Translations under genes and position numbers: made by a program
From: Massilia frigida
GTDB lineage: Bacteria; Pseudomonadota; Gammaproteobacteria; Burkholderiales; Burkholderiaceae_D
Direction of reading: 5' to 3'
Assembly (NCBI RefSeq): GCF_011682175.1
Contig: NZ_WHJG01000008.1
Coordinates: 124,001-188,000 of the forward strand
Length of the DNA stretch: 64,000 nt
In this document: positions 28,491 to 35,299 of the stretch, in pieces
Position numbering within the stretch: the stretch's first letter is position 1
How the letters are laid out: every line of letters begins with the position of its first letter
Notes under the pieces: model-generated
What the model was told of the DNA's origin: nothing
Databases searched by the model: none
The model's input: the letters and a program-made list of their open reading frames with translations, nothing else

Positions 28491-30143
28491 TCACGAACAC
28501 GGCGGCGCCCACTGCAGGTAGCACACCGAAATCGGCATCTGGTGCGCGGCGCAGTATTCGATCCAGCGCAGCTGGTTGTCCTGCAGGCGGTCGCCCGGGC
28601 CTTTGACTTCGATCATGTTGTAGCGCCGCTCGACGGGCCAGAACTGGATCAGGTCGGGGAAGCCGTTGCGGTTGGCCTTGATGTCGAGCAGGATGCGTTC
28701 GCACCATTTTTTCAGGTGCGGCGCCGGGATGCAGGCCAGCGCCATGTCCAGCAGGCCGCTGCTGAGCGCTTCCCAGGCCACGAACGGCGAGGCGATGCCG
28801 CGCTTGCCGTCGTAGTTGGCGCGGATGGTGTCCTGGTAGCGGCCGTCGTCGAGCTGGTCGAGGCAGGCGCGGAATTCGCGCTCGCGCCGGCGGTAGAAAT
28901 CGGCGCTGTGCAGGTCGGCCGGGCCGCGGTGGAAGGGGTGGAAAAACGCTCCCGGGATGGCGCTGAACACCGGGCCCCAGCACAGCAGGCCGAACAGGGA
29001 ATTGATCAGCGCGTTCTCGACATAGAACACGGGCGCGTCGGCGCGCGCCAGGTGGTCGCGCACGATGCCCTCCACCCACCAGCCCGGTTCAGGCGGCATC
29101 GGCAGGCTCAGGTCGAGGCGCTCGACGACGGGATTGCGGCGCGATGGCAGCGGCTGGTGCCCGAGCTTGCGGCGCAGGCGCGGGGCAATGCGCAGCAGTT
29201 GCTGGCGCTCGGCATCGCTTTCGGGCGCGGCCTCGGCCCGTTCCAGCAGCGCGTGCGCCTCGGCATAGCGCGCGTGCTTTTCCAGCACGCGGATGGCGCG
29301 CGCCCGCGCACCGGGATAATTGCAGCAGGCGTACAGCTCGAACGCCTGGCCCCACTCCTTTTGTTTTTCCACCTGCTGGGCGATCTGGAACATCAGCCGT
29401 TCGCGCCGGCTGTCGATCCACTCGTTGTCGAACGCGTCACGCGGCAAGCTCGCCAGCACCTCGGGCAGGGCCTCGCCGGCCCGAAAGCGTTCCTTGCACT
29501 GGTGCAGCGCCAGGTAGTCGTCGACATCGCGCCGCGTGCGAAAGCCGCGCGAAGACGCCGAAAACTCGACTTTTTCGTACTGGAACAAGCCCAGGTCGGA
29601 CAGCACGAATTCGGTCCAGTCCTGGCGCAGGTTGCCGAAAAAGATCAGACGCAGGCGGTCGCACAGGTCCTTGACGGTAATGCTGTAGACGGTATCGGGC
29701 GAGTCGCGGTACCAGGCGGAAAACGCGCGGGCGTCGCCGAACGCGTCGCGCAGGGCGGCCAGCTGCTCGCCTTTGCGCGCGCTCTTTTCGTGCAGGGACA
29801 GGCTGAAAATGGCGCCGATTTCGGCCTTGAGCAGCAGCTCGAACAGTTCGTCGAGCGTGATCACCGGGTCGCACCGGACCCAGCCGGTGGGCAGCAAGTG
29901 GCGCGCGGCCTCGATCGCGCAGCCGATTTCCGCGTAGTTCAGTTTGCTCGCGCGGAACACCGTGCCCTTGCGCATGACCATGCGCACCAGCAGCGCGCGC
30001 GAGGCTTGCGGCAGCGACGGGAACGTGGCGATAAACGCTTGCTCCTCATCGGTGAGCAAGTCGCTGTACCGCCCGGCAATCCATTCCAGCACCCGGTGGA
30101 AGTTGTCCAGGTAGTAGAACTCATTCTCAAGAACTTTGCGCAT
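28491..30143 (-). CDS. FAN1-like VRR-NUC nuclease
   Basis: 550-residue protein with the layout of bacterial FAN1 homologues: an N-terminal SAP-like/winged-helix part (LLVRMVMRKGTVFRASKLNY), a helical TPR-like middle (FELYACCNYPGARARAIRVL) and a C-terminal VRR-NUC domain. The active site is visible in GFPDLIQFW and MIEVKGPGDRLQDNQLRW, giving the D...E-x-K constellation about 40-60 residues from the end. FAN1 nucleases cut flap and cross-link-containing DNA. Its partner helicase gene follows at 7 bp. The length is typical for bacterial FAN1. Confidence 0.88.
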   Translation of the reverse strand: MRKVLENEFYYLDNFHRVLEWIAGRYSDLLTDEEQAFIATFPSLPQASRALLVRMVMRKGTVFRASKLNYAEIGCAIEAARHLLPTGWVRCDPVITLDELFELLLKAEIGAIFSLSLHEKSARKGEQLAALRDAFGDARAFSAWYRDSPDTVYSITVKDLCDRLRLIFFGNLRQDWTEFVLSDLGLFQYEKVEFSASSRGFRTRRDVDDYLALHQCKERFRAGEALPEVLASLPRDAFDNEWIDSRRERLMFQIAQQVEKQKEWGQAFELYACCNYPGARARAIRVLEKHARYAEAHALLERAEAAPESDAERQQLLRIAPRLRRKLGHQPLPSRRNPVVERLDLSLPMPPEPGWWVEGIVRDHLARADAPVFYVENALINSLFGLLCWGPVFSAIPGAFFHPFHRGPADLHSADFYRRREREFRACLDQLDDGRYQDTIRANYDGKRGIASPFVAWEALSSGLLDMALACIPAPHLKKWCERILLDIKANRNGFPDLIQFWPVERRYNMIEVKGPGDRLQDNQLRWIEYCAAHQMPISVCYLQWAPPCS

Positions 30144-30245
30144 CGTACTGCGGGCAACCGACCGATACCTGTAATTATGTACAGTATATCGTCAGTGGCC
30201 GCCAAACCCCAGCAAAATCGCCGCGCGTGCATCGGTCCGTGGTTT

Positions 30246-31040
30246 TCAGGGTTCGCCCAGGTAGCGCCGGCCCGGCAGCGCCAGCCGGGCCGCCATGAGC
30301 GGCATCGGCTGGCCAAGGTAGCGCCGCCGCAGGCTGGCGTAGGAGCGCAGGGTGTCGAGCACGCCGGCGCCGGCATACTGGACGGGTGCGTCGGGCTGGG
30401 CAGGGACGGCGGCTGCGGCCGCGACCTTGCGTTTCACGGGGGCGTGCGGCGGCGCCTTGCGCGCGGCCTTGCGCGCCGCCGCGCCGCTTGCTTGCGGATG
30501 GGACGGTTTTTTCGCTTTCAGGGCCACATGCTTGAGCGCCGCACTGGCCGGTTTGCCGTGTTCGCGCACCTTGGCCGGCATCCTGAGCGCTGCCACCGGA
30601 CGCGCCTGGAGCAGCGCCGGGGTGGGCTGCGCCGCAGCCGGCGCCAGCAGCACCAGCGGGGGAATCGGCTCCGGGGCGAGCACCGGCCGGGTGGGCGCCT
30701 CGTCCTTTTCATCGATGATCACCACCGGCTTGCCCTTGGCCGCATGGGCGGGGGCGGCCGGGTGCGGCGCGCCCTTGCCGGCGGCGGCGACCGCGCGCGC
30801 GCGCGGCGCGCTGGCGTTTTCGTGGGCCAGCAGGGCCACCAGCGCGATCAGGACCAGGACCGTGACGGCCGCCGCCACGGCCAGGCCCGCGCGCAGCTGG
30901 CGGTTTTTTGGCGCGCTGCCGGACGCGAAGCTGCGCCCGACGGCGGCGTAGGCGCGCTGCTCGATATCGTGGGCGCGCCGGGTGTTCCGGCGCTGTTCGG
31001 ACGGGGTGCCGGGATAGGTATTCGGGGCGGGAATGGACAC
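30246..31040 (-). CDS. Single-TM Ala/Pro/Lys-rich hypothetical protein
   Basis: 264-residue protein of unknown function. Residues 1-50 are a soluble cytoplasmic head, 51-72 a hydrophobic segment (LAVAAAVTVLVLIALVALLA), and the rest a long low-complexity periplasmic stretch rich in Ala, Pro and Lys (KAARKAPPHAPVKRKVAAAA). A compact end with YASLRRRYLGQPMPL follows. A ribosome site (CAGGAG) precedes the start. The architecture resembles envelope-spanning linkers such as TonB- or FtsN-like tails, but no domain is recognisable. It lies between the nuclease pair and the phasin. Confidence 0.55.
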   Translation of the reverse strand: MSIPAPNTYPGTPSEQRRNTRRAHDIEQRAYAAVGRSFASGSAPKNRQLRAGLAVAAAVTVLVLIALVALLAHENASAPRARAVAAAGKGAPHPAAPAHAAKGKPVVIIDEKDEAPTRPVLAPEPIPPLVLLAPAAAQPTPALLQARPVAALRMPAKVREHGKPASAALKHVALKAKKPSHPQASGAAARKAARKAPPHAPVKRKVAAAAAVPAQPDAPVQYAGAGVLDTLRSYASLRRRYLGQPMPLMAARLALPGRRYLGEP

Positions 31041-31315
31041 GGAGGACTCCTGGAGGTGGGAACACGGACATTCCGATTAGAAACAATTCCCGCTGGAATG
31101 CTTCTGATATTTGTCGTGCTTTCGGGTCCGGCTGCACAGTCAGTTGCGGCGCATCAACGATCCGTGGATTTTGCAACACTGCTGTAGTAACCAATCGTGT
31201 ATTGAGCGATCGCAACCGACAGTATCATCGCCGATCCAATAATGGTGTTGGCACGCAAATGCCGTGGCGCGGGTCGCGGCTCCACCGGGAGAACACATTG
31301 AGAGATTTTGCACAC

Positions 31316-31399
31316 ATGGCGGTCGACCGCCTCGCGACGCGCAAGCGCATTGCCTTGCTGGTGCTGGTATTGGTGGTGTGCGGGGGCGTGGTGGCCTGA
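31316..31399 (+). CDS. Possible 27-aa membrane peptide
   Basis: A short open frame encoding MAVDRLATRKRIALLVLVLV and seven more residues: a basic head then one hydrophobic span. It is alone on the plus strand in the 440-bp gap between two minus-strand genes. There is no strong ribosome site, so this is speculative; the rest of the gap shows nothing recognisable apart from the phasin terminator. Confidence 0.2.
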   Translation: MAVDRLATRKRIALLVLVLVVCGGVVA

Positions 31400-31411
31400 A
31401 GCGCGCTGGTG

Positions 31412-31456
31412 GAAAAAAGGAACCGCCGTTGCCGCAAAGCGCGGCCACGGCGGTTC
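31412..31456 (-). terminator. Intrinsic terminator of the phasin gene
   Basis: GAACCGCC (31420-31427) and GGCGGTTC (31449-31456) form a stem that, read on the minus strand, is followed by six T residues (complement of 31412-31417). It lies 28 bp beyond the phasin stop. Confidence 0.8.
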
Positions 31457-31483
31457 TTTATCGAGGGGCTGGAAGGGCGCTGG

Positions 31484-32029
31484 TCAGGCGGCGTTCTTTT
31501 CAGGCGGCACCACTTGCGCAGTGGCCTTGGCGATCTGGTCTTCCACCACCTGCACCGCCTGGCGCGTGGCCTTGGTTACCTGTTCGTAGCCCTGGAATGC
31601 ATTGTCGATCGCGGTCTTGATGATTTCCACCGCATTTTCGCTGCCCGGCTTGACGTTTTGCGTCACGTCGTAGATCAGCGCCGTGAGGGTACTTTTGGCT
31701 TCGGCGATATGGGCGTCGGCAGCCTGCGTGAATTCGCTGTGGATGTCGTCGATGATCACCTTGAGCTGTTCGCCGTACACCACCGCGCCCGCCATCGGCC
31801 TGGCGTGGGCCGCAGCGACGTCCATCGCCGCTTTCGGGTCCTTGGCCTGGCTCATTTCCTTGCCCATGGCCATGCTGCCTTGCACCGAATTTTTTGCAGT
31901 CGTCATGTTCAGCGAGACGACCTGTTCCACGCCCTGCACCGCTTTGCTGGTGAGCGCGTTAAAAGTCATCATCTGGAGTTCAAAAAGCGTCTTGGTGGCG
32001 GATGCAAATTGTTCGGGATTCGTAAACAT
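31484..32029 (-). CDS. phaP: Phasin family protein
   Basis: 181-residue phasin, the small amphipathic protein that coats polyhydroxyalkanoate granules. It begins MFTNPEQFASATKTLFELQM, the usual start in Burkholderiales phasins, followed by helical stretches such as NALTSKAVQGVEQVVSLNM and an Ala/Lys-rich tail ending PPEKNAA. AGGAG lies upstream of the ATG and a good terminator follows, so it is a single-gene unit. It implies that the organism stores PHA. No PHA synthase gene is in this window. Confidence 0.9.
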   Translation of the reverse strand: MFTNPEQFASATKTLFELQMMTFNALTSKAVQGVEQVVSLNMTTAKNSVQGSMAMGKEMSQAKDPKAAMDVAAAHARPMAGAVVYGEQLKVIIDDIHSEFTQAADAHIAEAKSTLTALIYDVTQNVKPGSENAVEIIKTAIDNAFQGYEQVTKATRQAVQVVEDQIAKATAQVVPPEKNAA

Positions 32030-32100
32030 TGACTTCTCCTCAGTTGGAATGGATGCAACGGACAGCTTTCAACCTTCTCCTCTGTATGTTTTTTTTCCTA

Positions 32101-32307
32101 TTATTTAGCAATAAGCAACTTCATGCAATGGCTATCTCGATAGGGGCCGCCAGCCTTTTCCCAGCCGGGTCCGAGCGGGGTCTGGTGACAGACCAGCTTG
32201 CCGTCGGCCTTGCTGCGCCAGGTGAACCATGGTGCGGGCGCGGCAAGCAGCGCTGCGCAAGCGCAGGCGAGCAGGGCGGTGACACCGAGTTTGCGGAAAG
32301 TGATCAT
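32101..32307 (-). CDS. Small exported protein (68 aa)
   Basis: 68-residue protein starting MITFRKLGVTALLACACAAL, a signal peptide, with a mature part containing WFTWRSKADGKLVCHQTPLG and a C-terminal DSHCMKLLIAK. The two Cys in the mature part could form a disulphide in the periplasm. A longer in-frame start at 32346 would put a non-signal-like leader in front, so I chose 32307. Function unknown. Confidence 0.6.
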   Translation of the reverse strand: MITFRKLGVTALLACACAALLAAPAPWFTWRSKADGKLVCHQTPLGPGWEKAGGPYRDSHCMKLLIAK

Positions 32308-32390
32308 ATGCCAGAGCGAGCATAGCCTGTTCGCGCCGCAAGTCAAGCGTGGCGCGCAGCTGGCCGGTTGTCAGCCGCTATCCCGGCCAG

Positions 32391-33461
32391 TCACGGCAGG
32401 CGCAGGCGGAAGATGGAGCCCTTGCCAGGTTCGCTATCGAGTTCGATGCTGCCGCCCAGCACGCCGCTGACGATGTTATGCACCACGTGCAATCCCAGCC
32501 CCGATCCGCCCGAGCCGGGCTTGGTGGTGACGAAGGGGTCGTACACGCGCAGCATCAGCGGCGGGGCGATGCCGGCGCCGTTGTCGGCGACCGACAGGAC
32601 GATGCTCGCCGCCGGCCCGGCGCTGGCGCCGATCACGATGGTGCCGCGCGCATCGCCGGCAAAGGCATGCACCAGCCAATTGTCGACCAGGTGGGTCCGC
32701 ACCTCGGCCAGCGGGCCCGGATAGCTGTCCATCGCCAGCCCCGGCGCCACCTCGGTGCGGATCTCCACGTCGCGCTGGCGCGCCAGGATGCGCAGCGGCG
32801 GCAGCAATTCGGCGACCAGTTTGCACAGCATGAAGGCGCGCCGCTCCGAACCATGGCGGTCCACTGCCACCTGCTTGAAGCTGGCCACCAGCCGCGCCGC
32901 GCGTTGCAGGTTGCGCGCCAGGATCTGGGCGGCGTCGTCGGCCTTGAGCGCGGCGCCGCGCGCGATCATTTCCAGCAGACGATTCTGGCCGTGGCGCAGT
33001 TCGTCATCGAGAACGCGGCGCGTGACGTCGACAAAGCGCGCATGCACCAGGCGGGTGTGCGGCGGCGGCAGCGGCAGCAGCCGTACTTCGCAGGTGATCC
33101 GGCGCCCGCCGGCGGCAAGGAAGCCGGCCTCGAACTGGCCCGCACGGCCGGCCAGCGCGCGCTCGATACGGGTGGCCAGCAGCTGCGCCGAGGCCTGCCC
33201 GTCAGGCTGGAACGGCGGGCACAGGTCGGCGAATGCGCGCGTCAGCGGTGTCGGTTCGTCCATGCCGAACAGCGCGCACGCGCCATGGTTGGCATCGGCC
33301 AGGCAGCCGCTGGAAACGTCGACGAGTACCACATTATCGGGCGAGCGCGCGAGCAGGGCGCGGTAGTTGACGTGCAGTTGGGCGCTCGCGCGCGCATCGG
33401 GCGGCGCAACACGGGCGTTGCTGCATTCGGTTTCGGACGGCGACTTCACCACGCAAACCAT
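32391..33461 (-). CDS. PAS-domain histidine kinase lacking the H-box
   Basis: 356-residue protein. A PAS domain occupies about residues 29-150 (RSPDNVVLVDVSSGCLADAN). A HATPase domain follows with the family-specific NLQRAARLVASFKQVAVDRH, D-box VADNGAGIAPPL and G-box GSGGSGLGLHVVHNIV. Related kinases have a block like LVAGVAHELNTPLGN between the two domains; here the linker passes from DELRHGQNRLLEMIARG straight to the later helix, so no phosphoacceptor His is visible. The N-box reads THLVDNWLVHAF instead of TNLVNNALLHGF. It may be inactive or need a partner. The GTG/ATG start is uncertain: 33461 is taken, 33509 possible. Confidence 0.75.
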   Translation of the reverse strand: MVCVVKSPSETECSNARVAPPDARASAQLHVNYRALLARSPDNVVLVDVSSGCLADANHGACALFGMDEPTPLTRAFADLCPPFQPDGQASAQLLATRIERALAGRAGQFEAGFLAAGGRRITCEVRLLPLPPPHTRLVHARFVDVTRRVLDDELRHGQNRLLEMIARGAALKADDAAQILARNLQRAARLVASFKQVAVDRHGSERRAFMLCKLVAELLPPLRILARQRDVEIRTEVAPGLAMDSYPGPLAEVRTHLVDNWLVHAFAGDARGTIVIGASAGPAASIVLSVADNGAGIAPPLMLRVYDPFVTTKPGSGGSGLGLHVVHNIVSGVLGGSIELDSEPGKGSIFRLRLP

Positions 33462-33512
33462 GGTATCCGGACAGGCTCTCAGTGTAGCCACGCCGCACCG
33501 CCAGCGCAAATG

Positions 33513-34568
33513 TCAGCGTGCCGTGCGCAGGTAGTGGGCCGCGACCAGTTCGAGCAGCTTGTCGACCTGGGCTTCGGAGCGGTTGGTCAGCACCACGACC
33601 GCCAGGCCATCGTCGACGAAGCGCGTGCTTTGCGTGGTGAAACCCTGCCACGCGCCATCGTGCCAGAGCGAGCGCCGTTCCAGGGTCGGCGAGGTTTCCC
33701 AGCCGAAGCCATACGGAACGACGCTGCCGTCTTTCAGCGTGGCGGGCGTCCACATGGCTTGCTTGATGGCCGCGCCGAGCAGCTGGTCGCCGTCGAGCGC
33801 GATATGCCACTTCGCCAGATCGCGCGCGGTCAGGTACAGGCTGCCGTCGGCGGTGGTGTTGAGCGTGGGCGAAACCCATTCCTGGTTCTTGAATGCGCCG
33901 TTGACCACGTCGTAGCCAGCGGCGCGGTGCGGCACGATGTCCCGTTCGCTGATGATGCGCGCCTGCATGCCCGCCGGCGCAAAAATGCGCTCGCGCAGCT
34001 GCTCGCCGTAAAACTGGCCGCCCACCCGGGTGCACAGGATGCCCAGCAACTGGTAGCCGAAATTACTGTAGGCCCATTTCGTGCCCGGCGCCCACTGGAG
34101 CGGCAGCGCGCTGCCCGCGCGTTGCAATTGCGCGTCGGTGTAATTCTGGTTCAGCTTGAGGATGTCGTCCGGATCGCGCAAACCGGCGGTGTGATTGAGC
34201 AAATGACGCACCGTGATCTTTTTCCAGGCCGGCGGCGTGCCCGCAAGGTGGCGCGAAATCGGATCGTCCAGTCCCAGTTTGCCGTCGGCGGCCAGCAGCA
34301 GGACCAGCGCGGCGGTAAATTGCTTGCCGACCGAGCCGGATTGAAACACGGTATCGGGCGTGACGGCGACCTGGTGCTCCAGATTGGCCATGCCATAACC
34401 GGCTTGCTTGACGATCTGGCCATTCTTGACGATGGCGATAGCGGCGCCGGGAATCTGCTGGCGCGCGATTTCGGCATGGACGATATCGTCCACGGGGTCG
34501 GCGTGTACGCTGACGGACAAGGTTATCAAGAAAACGGCCGCCAGGCGGCCAGGCAAACGAGCGGTCAT
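33513..34568 (-). CDS. Serine hydrolase, beta-lactamase class C fold
   Basis: 351-residue exported protein of the beta-lactamase/penicillin-binding (PF00144-type) family. A signal peptide MTARLPGRLAAVFLITLSVS precedes the domain. The nucleophile motif SxxK is SVGK in VFQSGSVGKQFTAA, the YxN motif is WAYSNFGYQLLGI, and the third motif is HDGAWQGF (HxG). It could be an esterase, peptidase or DD-peptidase-like enzyme; nothing indicates antibiotic hydrolysis. The upstream ATG at 34619 would add 17 residues ahead of the signal peptide, so the inner start is preferred. Confidence 0.85.
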   Translation of the reverse strand: MTARLPGRLAAVFLITLSVSVHADPVDDIVHAEIARQQIPGAAIAIVKNGQIVKQAGYGMANLEHQVAVTPDTVFQSGSVGKQFTAALVLLLAADGKLGLDDPISRHLAGTPPAWKKITVRHLLNHTAGLRDPDDILKLNQNYTDAQLQRAGSALPLQWAPGTKWAYSNFGYQLLGILCTRVGGQFYGEQLRERIFAPAGMQARIISERDIVPHRAAGYDVVNGAFKNQEWVSPTLNTTADGSLYLTARDLAKWHIALDGDQLLGAAIKQAMWTPATLKDGSVVPYGFGWETSPTLERRSLWHDGAWQGFTTQSTRFVDDGLAVVVLTNRSEAQVDKLLELVAAHYLRTAR

Positions 34569-34694
34569 GGCGACTTTCTGAATGAAACAGATGGGGAGCG
34601 CATAAATGCGGGCGCGCAACGCAAAACGCCGCAGCCTTTATGCAAGGACTGCGGCGTTTAAGGAATTTTGCGGGAATATACTAACCCGGTAGAG

Positions 34695-34779
34695 TGGTGC
34701 CCACGGAGGGACTCGAACCCCCACACCTCGCGGCACATGGACCTGAACCATGCGCGTCTACCAATTCCGCCACGTGGGC
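34695..34779 (-). tRNA. tRNA-Leu(CAG), copy 2
   Basis: 85 nt including an encoded CCA. The acceptor stem GCCCACG pairs with CGTGGGC; the anticodon loop TTCAGGT gives CAG. The D-loop GGAATTGGTAGAC, a long variable arm and GGTTCGAGTC are all present. It is identical to the copy 163 bp upstream at 34858 and probably lies on the same transcript. Confidence 0.97.
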
Positions 34780-34857
34780 ACTGATACAGCTACTACAACA
34801 GTTTTACTGCCAACTACTTTACTACTTGGTACTCTCAGGAAAACATCTTCCAGGGAG

Positions 34858-34942
34858 TGGTGCCCACGGAGGGACTCGAACCCCCACACCTCGCGGCACA
34901 TGGACCTGAACCATGCGCGTCTACCAATTCCGCCACGTGGGC
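34858..34942 (-). tRNA. tRNA-Leu(CAG), copy 1
   Basis: 85 nt with encoded CCA, base-for-base identical to the downstream copy; class II tRNA with anticodon CAG. It is the promoter-proximal copy of a tandem pair, convergent with nothing and divergent from rnr. Confidence 0.97.
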
Positions 34943-34995
34943 ATTATCTTGCCTACTTCTTTTGCTGCAAGCCGGCGTTGCCGCCGACTTCTGCT

Positions 34996-35001
34996 ATCAT
35001 A
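34996..35001 (-). promoter_or_regulatory. Probable -10 box of the tRNA-Leu pair
   Basis: TATGAT on the minus strand, 54 bp before the first tRNA-Leu. It matches the -10 sequence used by the tRNA-Ser genes at 56711 and 57004. No convincing -35 is seen, so the call is tentative. Confidence 0.35.
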
Positions 35002-35217
35002 CTCGCTTTCGGAGTTTTGCGCCAGACTAACTTTCGTTACTCTTTTTGCTCTACACCATGCAGATATGCTGCGTTTTTCTTCCGCGTCGACGTTGTGTTT
35101 CCGCGAAAGACCAAAATTATAGCCGAAAATTTGGAAATGTCACAGGCCTGAGCGAAGAATCTTTCAAAGCACGCTTCGGTTAGGCGAATCGGACCGACCT
35201 CCGTTACACTACGCCTA

Positions 35218-35243
35218 TCACCGTGTCAATAATCACTGTGTCA
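35218..35243. repeat. Direct repeat upstream of rnr
   Basis: TCACCGTGTCA (35218-35228) and TCACTGTGTCA (35233-35243) are near-identical 11-mers 15 bp apart, about 60-80 bp before the rnr start in a 357-bp region with no gene. They could be a regulator site, but no known motif is matched. Confidence 0.35.
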
Positions 35244-35299
35244 GCTATCCGGTCAGGCATTTCCCGCGAGCGCTGCCAAAAACAATTATAGAAAACCAT

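Noticed and set aside
33513-34568. Antibiotic-resistance beta-lactamase
   Set aside because: The SxxK, YxN and HxG motifs fit the broad serine hydrolase family; nothing specific for class C beta-lactamase (KTG) is present.
34694-35151. Plus-strand frames containing MRVYQFRHVG and PTLQGLEPP-like peptides
   Set aside because: They are antisense to the two tRNA-Leu genes and have no ribosome site or domain.
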